A stretch of DNA of 38,051 nt, from positions 17,804 to 55,854 of the forward strand of contig DDDX01000050.1 of assembly GCA_002339085.1 (NCBI GenBank), read 5' to 3'. Under the pieces are notes generated by a model. It was not told the origin of the DNA. It worked only from the letters and a program-made list of their open reading frames with translations, and made no database searches. The translations under genes were made by a program, and so were the position numbers. The number at the start of each line of letters is the position of its first letter. Positions within the stretch are counted from its first letter, which is position 1. Positions 23,138 to 31,749 of the stretch are shown here, one piece after another. Origin of the DNA: Cellvibrionales bacterium UBA1969 (GTDB taxonomy: Bacteria; Pseudomonadota; Gammaproteobacteria; Pseudomonadales; UBA7434).

Positions 23138-24115
23138 TTGAGTAGAATTAGTTATCAACACAGAGCTAGATTATCTGGTTCAGCTGGATCAGATCATGGT
23201 GCAGGTCAGGAACGTTGGCTGGTTTCCTACGCGGACTTCATGACCTTATTGATGGCATTTTTTGTAGTTATGTACTCTATTTCCAGTGTTTCAGAGCAAA
23301 AGTATCGTGTTTTGTCTAATACTTTTTCGGGGGCATTTAATACCAGCAATGACGCAGGCATGCTGTCTAAGCAAGTTCAAGGCGACCCGCTACTTACGGA
23401 CCATGAAATCAAGCAGCAAGCAATAACGCCGCAAGAGGTAGCAAGCTTGTCAGAATCTGCGCCTAATATGTTTACTGCATTGACCGCTCAGTTGGATAAA
23501 AATTTTCAATCGCTTATAGATGAAAAGCTGATTACCCTAAGCGGCAATGAGCATTGGCTTCAAATTGAATTGCAGTCGGCCATTTTGTTTGATGTTGGTG
23601 GTGCTTTAATACATCGCTCAGCAGAGCCTATCATTGAGCAAATTAGTGCTGTGTTAATGCCTTACGGTAATGTTGTTAAGGTTGAAGGCTTTACTGACAA
23701 CACGCCTATAAGCAATAGTACCTTTGATTCTAATTGGGAGTTATCGACTGCGAGAGCAACGGCTGTAGTGCGGTTAATGATAGCTCAGGGTATACAAGCC
23801 AATAGGCTCGCCGCTGTGGGTTACGGTGAATATCAGCCGGCAGTGAGCAATGATAGCAGTGAGGGGCGTGCTAAAAATCGACGCATTGTCTTAATGATTT
23901 CCACCAATGACAGTTTACGGCCACAAGCAGATGAGATTATACCCGTTGATCATAGTCTGTATGCCGATCTAAGCGAAACGGGTAAAGTAGATCAAACCGC
24001 AGAGGTCTTAGCGCTTCCAACTGTGGAGGCTCAGGAAGTTTCGATGCAAGCCTCTGTCACTCATCATATACGACAGATAGACCTGGGGAATGGCGGCTTG
24101 CTCTTCACTAAATAA
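23138..24115 (+). CDS. motD: Flagellar stator subunit MotB family (MotD type)
   Basis: This subunit anchors the stator to peptidoglycan and carries the ion-binding aspartate. Of 325 residues, the membrane helix YADFMTLLMAFFVVMYSISS contains the essential Asp33. A linker and plug region follow. The OmpA-like peptidoglycan-binding domain (about residues 150-265) contains VEGFTDNTPISNSTFDSNWE and GYGEYQPAVSN, then AKNRRIVLMI. A ~60-residue tail lies beyond the OmpA domain. The start is TTG 23138; an AAAGG lies 12 bases upstream, which is a long spacing. Confidence 0.93.
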   Translation: MSRISYQHRARLSGSAGSDHGAGQERWLVSYADFMTLLMAFFVVMYSISSVSEQKYRVLSNTFSGAFNTSNDAGMLSKQVQGDPLLTDHEIKQQAITPQEVASLSESAPNMFTALTAQLDKNFQSLIDEKLITLSGNEHWLQIELQSAILFDVGGALIHRSAEPIIEQISAVLMPYGNVVKVEGFTDNTPISNSTFDSNWELSTARATAVVRLMIAQGIQANRLAAVGYGEYQPAVSNDSSEGRAKNRRIVLMISTNDSLRPQADEIIPVDHSLYADLSETGKVDQTAEVLALPTVEAQEVSMQASVTHHIRQIDLGNGGLLFTK

Positions 24116-24430
24116 CGCAGCATGATCACTACCTGTCTTCTGTTCAGCGTGCCAAGCCTTTAATTCCCAAATCGCTTCTGGCTAATTTCCGACCATATCG
24201 TAAATCTCTCATCTTTTCGCTTCATAAAAGCCATGTTTTTTCAAAGTTCTATGGATTTACGCTTGAACTTACTGGCCGACTAATGGAAACTTGCAACTGG
24301 TTTGAATGAGACGAGTTGTTCTGTATTTTAAACGTCAATAAGCGCATGCTTATGACTGCCAGTTGGTAGTGATTAAAATACGAATAAAAATTCTATCGTT
24401 TCATGCAGAATTCTTTTTAGGAGTCATCAC
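24116..24430 (+). promoter_or_regulatory. 315-base gene-free gap with a possible parC promoter
   Basis: No coding frame longer than ~25 residues with a ribosome site was found. A modest sigma-70-like pair TTGAAT (24302-24307) and TATTTT (24324-24329), 16 bases apart, may drive parC. Just downstream ATAAGC-GCAT-GCTTAT (24338-24353) is a perfect 6-bp-arm inverted repeat near the expected start of transcription, a possible operator. No terminator was seen after motD. Confidence 0.25.
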
Positions 24431-25258
24431 GTGCGTGTATGGGCGATAGCTAACCAAAAAGGCGGCGTAGGTAAGACGACCAGTACGGTTTCATTAGCCG
24501 GCTTATTGACTGAGCAGGGCCACAAAGTTTTAGTCGTTGATTTGGACCCGCATGGATCCTTAACTAGCTATTTTGGCTATGATCCCGATTCATTAACTAG
24601 CAGTACTTATCAGCTTTTTCAGGGTGATGACGTTGTTAGCAAAGACGCCATTCTTGCGCTTGTCGTGGATACAGCGGTACCTGGCTTATCCTTAATTCCA
24701 ACTTCCCCAGCATTAGCAACGGTAGAGCGCCAGATGACGGGTAAAGATGGTATGGGTCTTCGTGTAGGTAAAGCGATGAGTGTCATTGAAGCTGAATTTG
24801 ATTATGTGCTGCTTGATTGTCCGCCGGTTCTTGGCGTGCTGATGATTAATGCATTGGCTGCTTGCGAACGTTTGTTAGTTCCCGTTCAAACCGAGTTTTT
24901 AGCACTAAAGGGTCTTGAACGAATGACGAGAACAATGCAGATGATCCAGAAGGCTAGACCGCAACCGCTGACATTCACTATTGTTGCAACCATGTTTGAT
25001 CGTCGTACTCAGGCTTCTGTGTCATCATTAAATGTTTTGCGTAAGCAGTATGCAGATAACCTCTGGCGTACAACTATTCCTGTCGATACTAAATTGCGTG
25101 ATGCAAGTCGGTTGGGTAAGGTGCCTTCGCAGCATGATCCAGAGGGTCGGGCTGTAAGAGCCTATCGCCAGCTTATGAATTATATTCTGGCAGAAGATAA
25201 GCAAGTAGAAGATGATCAAAAAGACGCTAAGCAAGCATCAGAGCAATTAACTGCATAA
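24431..25258 (+). CDS. parC: ParA-family ATPase ParC (polar chemotaxis array positioning)
   Basis: A 275-residue ParA/MinD ATPase with the deviant Walker A motif QKGGVGKTT (residues 9-17), VVDLDPHGSLTSYFGYDP, and VLLDCPPVLGVLMINALAAC. In Vibrio and Pseudomonas the ParA gene at this position in the flagellar/chemotaxis cluster is ParC, which directs chemotaxis arrays to the cell pole with its partner ParP. The next gene has ParP features. The start is GTG 24431, well supported by AGGAG seven bases upstream. The last ~20 residues are a charged tail. No array genes (cheA, cheW) are in this window. Confidence 0.9.
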   Translation: MRVWAIANQKGGVGKTTSTVSLAGLLTEQGHKVLVVDLDPHGSLTSYFGYDPDSLTSSTYQLFQGDDVVSKDAILALVVDTAVPGLSLIPTSPALATVERQMTGKDGMGLRVGKAMSVIEAEFDYVLLDCPPVLGVLMINALAACERLLVPVQTEFLALKGLERMTRTMQMIQKARPQPLTFTIVATMFDRRTQASVSSLNVLRKQYADNLWRTTIPVDTKLRDASRLGKVPSQHDPEGRAVRAYRQLMNYILAEDKQVEDDQKDAKQASEQLTA

Positions 25259-25283
25259 AATGAGCTATTGTTAAGGTCTTATT

Positions 25284-26027
25284 TTGCATATTGATATTTC
25301 AGATTCTCGACATGATTCCTCTTCCGACAAAGCGGTTCAGTCTTATATTGACAGTTTGATGCTGGAAGCGCCTATGCCTAAAGTGGCTGACTTGGCTTCA
25401 TCGTCTCTTGAAGAGTCCCTGGACGTAACGCCGGTCTCAAAACAGTCGGCTAAGTTTATTAAGCAGTTAGAATTAGCCCAGCGTCAATCCTCAAAACCCA
25501 AGATCAGTCATAATCTTGAGCGCGCTCAGCAAATACCTAATTGGGCGATGCCATCGTTTACCTGCTTATCTTTCAAAGTGGCAGGACTTAAGTTAGCGGT
25601 ACCGGCAAGTTTTATTCGCTCAATGGAGATTTTAGAATTGGAGCCGGTTAATTTTGCTTCAAACGATGAGAATGATTACGTCAATGGTATGATCTTAGGT
25701 AAAGCGTTGATACCGAAAGCAGATCAGAATTTAGTTGCTATGCCAGTGTTAAATACCGCTAATGTTATTATGCCAGAGCGTTATGATGTATCTATGACAG
25801 AGTCATACCGGCATGTGCTGACTTTTCATCATTGTGCTTGGGCCTTAGCGATTGATGTTTCCGGCGGTGAGATACAGCTATCGTCAAAACAAATTCGCTG
25901 GCGTAGTGCGCACACTCGTCGCGAGTGGCTAGCCGGCACGGTGGTTGATAAGATGTGTGCGTTAATCGATATCGATGTACTTGATCGTCAAATGTTAGCC
26001 AATACCGTCTTGCAGGGGACTGATTAG
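25284..26027 (+). CDS. parP: CheW-domain protein, ParP-like
   Basis: A 247-residue protein with a polar, probably flexible N-terminus (about 1-90) and a C-terminal CheW-like domain (about 95-240). That domain begins FTCLSFKVAGLKLAVPASFI, and its later strands are HVLTFHHCAWALAIDVSGGE and EWLAGTVVDKMCALIDIDVL. Architecture and position match ParP, which links ParC to CheA at polar arrays, better than the ~160-residue canonical CheW. The start is TTG 25284 behind TTAAGG. A canonical cheW, which usually follows, is missing. Its stop is immediately followed by the DUF2802 ATG. Confidence 0.8.
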   Translation: MHIDISDSRHDSSSDKAVQSYIDSLMLEAPMPKVADLASSSLEESLDVTPVSKQSAKFIKQLELAQRQSSKPKISHNLERAQQIPNWAMPSFTCLSFKVAGLKLAVPASFIRSMEILELEPVNFASNDENDYVNGMILGKALIPKADQNLVAMPVLNTANVIMPERYDVSMTESYRHVLTFHHCAWALAIDVSGGEIQLSSKQIRWRSAHTRREWLAGTVVDKMCALIDIDVLDRQMLANTVLQGTD

Positions 26028-26417
26028 ATGGACTTGCTTTCAAATGCATCTTTTTTGCTTGCGATACTGGCGGTCATCGGTTTTATTGCTGCAGTGTATT
26101 TTTTGCTTTTACACCGAAAGCAGCGCCAGCAATTATTGGATTTGCAATTTAAGGTTAAGCAGTTGCAACATTCGTTAGTCATTTTTGATGACGGATCTCA
26201 GGGTATAGGCCGGCGCTTAGTAGCGGCCGAAAAACAATTAAAATTGGTTTTATCCGATCAATCGCAGTTTAGGCAGCAGGCGAGTCAGCAAATCTATACC
26301 GATGCGGCCGAATTGGTAGCTGCAGGTTTAACTGTCGATCAAATTTTGTCTCAAAGCGACATATCCCGAGCTGAGGTCGAGCTGATGGTTTTACTCAGAG
26401 ATAAACCGTCACATTGA
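26028..26417 (+). CDS. DUF2802 membrane-anchored protein
   Basis: A 129-residue protein with one N-terminal membrane helix (LLAILAVIGFIAAVYFLLLH, about residues 10-30), a coiled-coil stretch, and the conserved DUF2802 region: DDGSQGIGRRLVAAEKQLK and YTDAAELVAAGLTVDQILSQ, then DISRAEVELMVLL. The C-terminal part resembles a small helix-turn-helix. It is consistently the last gene of the polar flagellar/chemotaxis cluster in Vibrio and Pseudomonas. Function is not established to my knowledge. It starts directly after the parP stop codon. Confidence 0.85.
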   Translation: MDLLSNASFLLAILAVIGFIAAVYFLLLHRKQRQQLLDLQFKVKQLQHSLVIFDDGSQGIGRRLVAAEKQLKLVLSDQSQFRQQASQQIYTDAAELVAAGLTVDQILSQSDISRAEVELMVLLRDKPSH

Positions 26418-26477
26418 TCGAGTCCAAGTGCCAGTCATTAAAGACTTTTTACTTGTTATAAAACCCTTTCTAACGCT

Positions 26478-26505
26478 TTGCGAATGGTCTGAGCTGTGGT
26501 ATAAA
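26478..26505 (+). promoter_or_regulatory. Strong sigma-70 promoter for rpsB
   Basis: TTGCGA (26478-26483) and TATAAA (26500-26505) lie 16 bases apart, with an extended -10 TG. The following GACGCGCC is a GC-rich discriminator of the kind found at stringently controlled ribosomal promoters. Transcription would begin near 26512, leaving a ~247-base leader. A weak hairpin with T run (AGTC/GACT, 26433-26450) just upstream may end the flagellar transcript. Confidence 0.65.
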
Positions 26506-26511
26506 GACGCG

Positions 26512-26758
26512 CCTATCAGTAAGTGGATGGTTTTTTTGCCATGCGTTTGATTGATAGCTTGTCTTTTTGAGCAAAGATATGGCTGTTTTTAGTATTTATA
26601 TCTTTTTTAAAATGACTTAACTAATTGAAATTATTAATAATGTCGCACGCGCACCGTCACATTGCTCAGGGTGCAGATAATCGTAAGTTTTCAGCTTTCG
26701 ATCATTTGTTGGGTTAATGGGGTGAGCGGAGGCCTAACCCGAACTACAGGAATCGATT
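26512..26758 (+). promoter_or_regulatory. rpsB mRNA leader with stem-loops
   Basis: The long untranslated leader contains no gene. It has GCACC...GGTGC (26651-26674, 14-base loop) and GGGTTA...TAACCC (26711-26740), the second ending 18 bases before the rpsB ATG. Gammaproteobacterial rpsB leaders are known to carry an S2-binding autoregulatory structure close to the start; this arrangement is compatible. The specific S2 site is inferred. Confidence 0.5.
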
Positions 26759-27508
26759 ATGTCTATCACAGTTAGTATGCGTGATCTGCTTCAAGCTGGC
26801 GCCCATTTTGGCCATCAAACACGCTATTGGAACCCTAAAATGGCACCTTATATATTTGGTGCTAGAAACAAAATTCATATCATCAACCTTGAGCAAACTG
26901 TTCCAGCACTGAATGAAGCGCTGGCTTTTGTCGAGCGTCTGTCGACCAGTAAGAATAAAGTCTTATTCGTCGGTACTAAACGTGCCGCTGGAAAAATAAT
27001 TAAAGAAGAAGCCGAGCGTTGCAATATGCCTTATGTCAGTCATCGCTGGCTGGGCGGTATGTTGACAAATTATAAAACCATTCGAGCTTCTATTAAGCGC
27101 TACAGAGAGTTAGAGGCGCAAGAAAAGGATGGTACATTTGACCTCCTTACTAAAAAAGAAGCGCTGATGCGTCGTCGAATGAAAGATAAGCTTGAAAAAA
27201 GTATTGGTGGTATAAAGGACATGGGTGGTTTGCCCGACGCACTTTTTGTTATTGATGTGGATCACGAGCGAATAGCTATTACTGAAGCCAATAAGCTAGG
27301 CATTCCTGTTATTGGCGTCGTTGATAGTAACAGCAATCCAGATGGAGTTGACTATATTATCCCCGGCAATGATGATGCAATTCGAGCAGTCAAGTTATAT
27401 GTCACCAAAATAGCTGAGGCTTGTTCTTCAACTGCTTCTGCAACTGCAGAGCTTGCAGCTAAAGATGAGTTCGTTGAAGAAGCTGGCGTTAAGCCTGCAA
27501 GTGAATAA
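26759..27508 (+). CDS. rpsB: Small ribosomal subunit protein uS2
   Basis: uS2 is a 30S subunit protein needed for uS1 binding. The 249-residue protein begins with the invariant SMRDLLQAGAHFGHQTRYWN and contains FVGTKRAAGKIIKEEAERCN, then SHRWLGGMLTNYKT and GIPVIGVVDSNSNPD, all hallmark blocks. An AGGA eight bases before ATG 26759 supports the start. It heads the rpsB-tsf operon, with an intervening terminator as in E. coli. The acidic C-terminal tail is normal in length. Confidence 0.98.
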   Translation: MSITVSMRDLLQAGAHFGHQTRYWNPKMAPYIFGARNKIHIINLEQTVPALNEALAFVERLSTSKNKVLFVGTKRAAGKIIKEEAERCNMPYVSHRWLGGMLTNYKTIRASIKRYRELEAQEKDGTFDLLTKKEALMRRRMKDKLEKSIGGIKDMGGLPDALFVIDVDHERIAITEANKLGIPVIGVVDSNSNPDGVDYIIPGNDDAIRAVKLYVTKIAEACSSTASATAELAAKDEFVEEAGVKPASE

Positions 27509-27573
27509 ACAATGAGCAAGGGCTCTTAAGCCTAACAATTCTTTCGAGTCTTTTTGTCCCATTAGTTGACTGT

Positions 27574-27600
27574 AAAAAAGGGAGTTTAACTCCCTTTTTT
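27574..27600. terminator. Intrinsic terminator between rpsB and tsf
   Basis: AAAAAAGGGAG-TTTAA-CTCCCTTTTTT is a perfect 11-bp-arm palindrome ending in a T run, 66 bases after rpsB. It can act on both strands. In E. coli a similar attenuating terminator lies at this junction and reduces tsf relative to rpsB. Confidence 0.9.
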
Positions 27601-27695
27601 GTAAGTTAGTGGTTTAGGTTCTAAGAATTAATTAGAGCCTTAATATACGACTTTTCTAAATTTATTGAGAATAATTTATTGGGAGGACATTTGTG

Positions 27696-28559
27696 ATGGC
27701 TATTTCGGCATCCATGGTTAAAGAGTTACGTGATCGAACAGGTTTGGGGATGATGGAGTGCAAGAGAGCACTTACGGAAGCTGGTGGTGATATTGAAGTA
27801 GCTATTGAAGACTTACGTAAATCAAGTGGCATGAAGGCAGCAAAAAAGGCTGGCCGCACTGCTGCAGAAGGAACAGTAACTATAAAGCTAGCCGATGATA
27901 ATTCGGTTGGCGTGTTGCTTGAAGTGAATAGTGAAACTGATTTTGTTGCTCGAGATGAGAATTTTCTTGATTTTGTTGGGACCGTTATTGATGCTGTATA
28001 TGAGACTAAAAATACAAATATTGAAAGTCTTATGTCAGGAACCTTAGAAACACAAAGAGAGGCCTTGGTTCAGAAGATTGGTGAGAATATTTCTGTGCGT
28101 CGAGCCACTATTGTCGAAGGTAAGAATATCGATGGTTATGTACACAGTAATGGTAAGATAGCAGTTTTGGTTAATTTGTCGGCGGGTGACTCAGTCTTAG
28201 CTAAGGATGTTGCTATGCATGTTGCGGCTGTAAATCCACAGGTAGCAAAGCCCGAAGATATGGATGCCGCATTGCTAGAGAAAGAGCGCGCTATCTATGT
28301 AGCACAGGCTGAGGATAGTGGTAAGCCGGCTGAAATTATTGAAAAGATGGTTGAAGGTCGTGTGCGAAAATTTTTAGCGGAAAGTTCGTTGGTAGAGCAA
28401 CCTTTTGTTAAAGATCCAGATCTGAAAGTTGGTCAGTTATTGAAAAATAGTTCGGCAGATATAACGAGCTTTTACCGCTACGAAGTGGGTGAAGGTATTG
28501 AAAAAGAGGAAGTTGATTTCGCCGCAGAAGTCGCGGCTCAGGTCAAACAATCCTCATAA
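27696..28559 (+). CDS. tsf: Elongation factor Ts
   Basis: EF-Ts exchanges GDP for GTP on EF-Tu. The 287-residue protein has the N-terminal UBA-like domain (MVKELRDRTGLGMMECKRAL), the catalytic TDFVA (SETDFVARDENF, about residue 80), and the C-terminal helical end with FYRYEVGEGIEKEEVDFAAE. A GTG precedes the ATG by one codon; GGGAGG nine bases before ATG 27696 favours the ATG. It is followed directly by a strong terminator. Confidence 0.98.
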   Translation: MAISASMVKELRDRTGLGMMECKRALTEAGGDIEVAIEDLRKSSGMKAAKKAGRTAAEGTVTIKLADDNSVGVLLEVNSETDFVARDENFLDFVGTVIDAVYETKNTNIESLMSGTLETQREALVQKIGENISVRRATIVEGKNIDGYVHSNGKIAVLVNLSAGDSVLAKDVAMHVAAVNPQVAKPEDMDAALLEKERAIYVAQAEDSGKPAEIIEKMVEGRVRKFLAESSLVEQPFVKDPDLKVGQLLKNSSADITSFYRYEVGEGIEKEEVDFAAEVAAQVKQSS

Positions 28560-28584
28560 AAAAAGGCGCTTAGCGCCTTTTTTT
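28560..28584 (+). terminator. Intrinsic terminator after tsf
   Basis: A-tract, then GGCGC-TTA-GCGCC (28565-28577), followed by seven T residues. It begins at the base after the tsf stop codon. A classical rho-independent terminator separating rpsB-tsf from pyrH. Confidence 0.93.
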
Positions 28585-28658
28585 ATGTTAGCAAAAAATG
28601 TTTTCATGCAGGAATAGGTTTAAAGCTTATTTTTTTATTTGGCAGAGAGGTGAGAGCA

Positions 28659-29381
28659 ATGAATACTCTAAATGATAGAAAATATAAACGTGTACTCATT
28701 AAGCTCAGTGGTGAGGCGCTTCAGGGCGAGGGAGACTTTGGCATTGACCCGCGGGTACTTGACCGAATGGCGCTAGAAATTGGTCAATTAGTCGGTATTG
28801 GCGTTCAAGTCGGTTTAGTCATTGGCGGCGGAAATTTATTTCGCGGTGCCGAGTTAAGTGAAGCGGGGCTCGATCGTGTGACTGGAGATCATATGGGGAT
28901 GTTGGCCACCACCATGAATGCGCTTGCGATGCGTGATGCTTTAGAGCGATCCAATATTCCGACCACCGCCATGTCGGCTATCCCGATGAGTGGCGTCGTT
29001 GATCGCTACGATCGGCGTTCGGCGATACGTTGTTTGGAGCAGGGTGATGTGGTTATTTTTTCAGCAGGAACTGGTAACCCCTTTTTTACCACGGATTCGG
29101 CTGCCGCTTTGCGTGCGATAGAGACTAATGCTGAACTGATGATAAAAGCCACTAAGGTTGATGGTGTTTACGATGCTGACCCAATGGAAAACGCGTCTGC
29201 GGTTAAATTTGATACCCTGACTTATGATGAAGTGCTGGATCGTAAGCTAGCAGTCATGGACCTAACGGCAATTTGTCTTTGTCGAGATCATAATATGCCG
29301 GTTCGTGTTTTTGAAATGGAGAAGACAGGTGCACTTGTGAATATTGTAGTGGGCGTTAATGAGGGCACATTGATACAATAG
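28659..29381 (+). CDS. pyrH: UMP kinase
   Basis: PyrH converts UMP to UDP with ATP, and in gammaproteobacteria is a hexameric cytosolic enzyme activated by GTP. The 240-residue protein has LIKLSGEALQGEGDFGIDP at the N-terminus, VGLVIGGGNLFRGAELSEAG, DHMGMLATTMNALAMRDAL, and the nucleotide-binding block KATKVDGVYDADPM. GTG 28650 lies upstream in frame, but GAGAGG is eight bases before ATG 28659, which also gives the standard N-terminus. frr follows 45 bases later. Confidence 0.97.
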   Translation: MNTLNDRKYKRVLIKLSGEALQGEGDFGIDPRVLDRMALEIGQLVGIGVQVGLVIGGGNLFRGAELSEAGLDRVTGDHMGMLATTMNALAMRDALERSNIPTTAMSAIPMSGVVDRYDRRSAIRCLEQGDVVIFSAGTGNPFFTTDSAAALRAIETNAELMIKATKVDGVYDADPMENASAVKFDTLTYDEVLDRKLAVMDLTAICLCRDHNMPVRVFEMEKTGALVNIVVGVNEGTLIQ

Positions 29382-29426
29382 TTGGTATACACAAATATTA
29401 TTGGCCATTTTTGTTAGGAGCCGTAC

Positions 29427-29984
29427 ATGCTAGAAGAACTTAAACAGGATGCAGAAGAGCGAATGCAGAAAAGTGTTGAAGCGCTGGCGGGCGCATTTAA
29501 TAAAATCAGGACGGGTCGAGCCCATCCAAGCATCCTCGGAGGGGTTCGAGTCGACTATTATGGTTCTCTAACACCGCTTAGCCAAGTAGCGAATGTATCA
29601 GTTGAAGATGCTCGCATGCTGGCTGTGACACCTTGGGAAAAACAAATGGTGCCTGATATTGAAAAGGCTATCATGAAGTCAGATTTAGGTCTTAACCCTG
29701 TTACGGCGGGTACGGTTATTCGTGTTCCTATGCCAGCACTCACAGAGGAAACTCGAAAGGGTTACATTAAGCAGGCGCGCAAGGAAGCTGAAAGTTCTCG
29801 TGTTTCTGCAAGAAATATCCGGCGTGATGTGATCGCTGATATTAAAGAATTGCAAAAATCAAAAGATATTTCGGAAGATCAAGAGCGAAAAGCACAGGAT
29901 GAAATTCAAAAGATCACGGATAAATATATCGCAAAAATGGACGAGGCGTTGAAAAAAAAAGAATCTGATCTTTTAGAGATTTAA
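29427..29984 (+). CDS. frr: Ribosome recycling factor
   Basis: RRF splits post-termination ribosomes with EF-G. The 185-residue protein is the expected length and starts with the helical arm LKQDAEERMQKSVEALAGAF. The signature KIRTGRAHPSILGGVRVDYYG follows, then the C-terminal helix with RRDVIADIKELQKSKDISED. TAGGAG precedes ATG 29427. Confidence 0.98.
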   Translation: MLEELKQDAEERMQKSVEALAGAFNKIRTGRAHPSILGGVRVDYYGSLTPLSQVANVSVEDARMLAVTPWEKQMVPDIEKAIMKSDLGLNPVTAGTVIRVPMPALTEETRKGYIKQARKEAESSRVSARNIRRDVIADIKELQKSKDISEDQERKAQDEIQKITDKYIAKMDEALKKKESDLLEI

Positions 29985-30065
29985 TCATCAATCAATAATT
30001 TTATGCTTATGAAATTGCTGCTAGAGAAATTTAATTTTATTCTGATGAGAATCCAAGGTTTTTTT

Positions 30066-30884
30066 GTGGATTCGCAGTCAATAACTGAGCCCGCAACAGT
30101 TAAGCATGTCGCTATTATTATGGATGGCAATAATCGATGGGCGAAAAAACGAGCGTTACCAGGTTTTACTGGCCATCAAGTCGGTGCCGATGCGATTAGA
30201 ACAATTCTTAAGGCCTGCGATAAGAAAGGTATAGAAGTATTAACGTTATTTGCCTTTAGCAGTGAAAACTGGAATCGCCCTGAAGATGAGGTTAGTGCAT
30301 TAATGTCATTGTTTTTGACCTACCTCAAAAAAGAGGTCGCATTACTTCATGAAAATGGTGTGCGGATTCGGTTTATTGGCAGAAGAGATCGTTTTTCTAA
30401 TGATATACGTCAGGAAATGGAATATTCAGAATCGCTGACTCAAGGTAACAGTGAAAGAACTTTAGTGCTGGCGGTTGACTTTGGCGGACGTTGGGATATT
30501 TCTCATGCCGCAGCAAGTATGGCCGATGATGTTCGCTCAGGTAGTCTCCAAATTAGTGATATCAATGAATTAACATTGCATCGTTATATGTCATTAAGTG
30601 ATTTGCCCGCTGTTGATCTTTGTATTAGAACTGGTGGCGAGTATCGAATTAGTAATTTCTTACTTTGGCAGCTATCCTATGCCGAGCTTTATTTTACAGA
30701 TTGTTTATGGCCTGACTTTAATGAGTCTGAGTTTGATAAAGCCCTAATTCATTATTCTTTAAGGCAGCGACGCTTCGGCTTGTCTGCTGAGCAAGCAGTA
30801 TTGCTGAATGATGTGACTCCTTATGTTGGCCCTACAAGTGATTGCTCTATTAATGATACTAAACATTCTTCAGTAGGGCAGTGA
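30066..30884 (+). CDS. uppS: Undecaprenyl diphosphate synthase
   Basis: UppS elongates farnesyl diphosphate with isopentenyl units to make the lipid carrier for peptidoglycan and O-antigen. The catalytic motif IIMDGNNRWA has Asp20 counted from GTG 30066. SSENWNRPEDEV and RTGGEYRISNFLLWQLSYAE are present. The frame stays open to ATG 30003, which would add 21 residues without a ribosome site. AAGG seven bases before GTG 30066 and the 272-residue length favour the later start; most relatives are ~250 residues. It ends one base before cdsA. Confidence 0.95.
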   Translation: MDSQSITEPATVKHVAIIMDGNNRWAKKRALPGFTGHQVGADAIRTILKACDKKGIEVLTLFAFSSENWNRPEDEVSALMSLFLTYLKKEVALLHENGVRIRFIGRRDRFSNDIRQEMEYSESLTQGNSERTLVLAVDFGGRWDISHAAASMADDVRSGSLQISDINELTLHRYMSLSDLPAVDLCIRTGGEYRISNFLLWQLSYAELYFTDCLWPDFNESEFDKALIHYSLRQRRFGLSAEQAVLLNDVTPYVGPTSDCSINDTKHSSVGQ

Positions 30885-30885
30885 T

Positions 30886-31743
30886 ATGCTTCTAACAAGA
30901 ATAACAACGGCAATTGCTTTGGTTATTTTATTTCTCGTAGCTCTGTTTGTAGCCCCTCCTGATTTTTTTTGCCTATCTGTGGCTATTGTTATTTTGATGG
31001 CTGGCTGGGAATGGGCATCTCTGTCTGAGTTGAATGCTTTTTTCAGCAAGCTTTTCTATGTTTGTTTGTTGGCCTTGGCCTTGGCTATTCTTGGCTACTA
31101 TTCAGGATTTATTTTTAGCAACTTAGCATCAACTATCGATACAGTGTTTCTTTTTTGGTCTTTTTTGCTGGCTACTCTTTTTTGGCTGCTCGCATTTTTC
31201 GCTCTCCTTAGTTATCCACAGTGCGAGATTTTTTTTCGTAACCGCTATTTTCGCTTGGTGATCGGTATGCTGTTATTAATTTTTTCATGGTTAGCGCTTA
31301 GTTACTTGCGTTATCAGTCACAGGGTTCCTTCTGGGTTTTATATGTGGTGGCCATTGTCGTAGCAGCCGATGTGGGCGCTTATTTTTTTGGTAAGACATT
31401 TGGCAGAACAAAACTGGCCTACCAGGTAAGCCCAGGGAAATCTTGGGAAGGGCTAGCCGGCGGCTTACTTTCTTCGCAGTTATTAGTTTTTATTACGGTT
31501 GGATTTAATGCGGCATTTTTTTCATTAGAGCTACCTAGTTTGACTCTCTTATTGCTGGTGACATTATTCATTGCCGTAGTTTCTGTGCTCGGAGATTTAT
31601 TTGAAAGTCTTCTTAAGCGCATAGCTGGCTTAAAAGATAGTGGCACTATTCTGCCTGGTCATGGCGGTGTCCTTGATCGAATTGATGGCTTGACGTCAGC
31701 GCTGCCGATTTTTTGTTTAATTTTCTTGCTGCTTGGTTGGTAG
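30886..31743 (+). CDS. cdsA: Phosphatidate cytidylyltransferase
   Basis: CdsA makes CDP-diacylglycerol from phosphatidate and CTP, the entry to phospholipid synthesis. The 285-residue integral membrane protein has about seven or eight hydrophobic helices. The signature near the C-terminus is SVLGDLFESLLKRIAGLKDS, then GTILPGHGGVLDRIDGL. The KTFGRTKLAYQVSPGKSWEG block also fits. The start follows the uppS stop by one base. Confidence 0.97.
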   Translation: MLLTRITTAIALVILFLVALFVAPPDFFCLSVAIVILMAGWEWASLSELNAFFSKLFYVCLLALALAILGYYSGFIFSNLASTIDTVFLFWSFLLATLFWLLAFFALLSYPQCEIFFRNRYFRLVIGMLLLIFSWLALSYLRYQSQGSFWVLYVVAIVVAADVGAYFFGKTFGRTKLAYQVSPGKSWEGLAGGLLSSQLLVFITVGFNAAFFSLELPSLTLLLLVTLFIAVVSVLGDLFESLLKRIAGLKDSGTILPGHGGVLDRIDGLTSALPIFCLIFLLLGW

Positions 31744-31749
31744 ATTATT

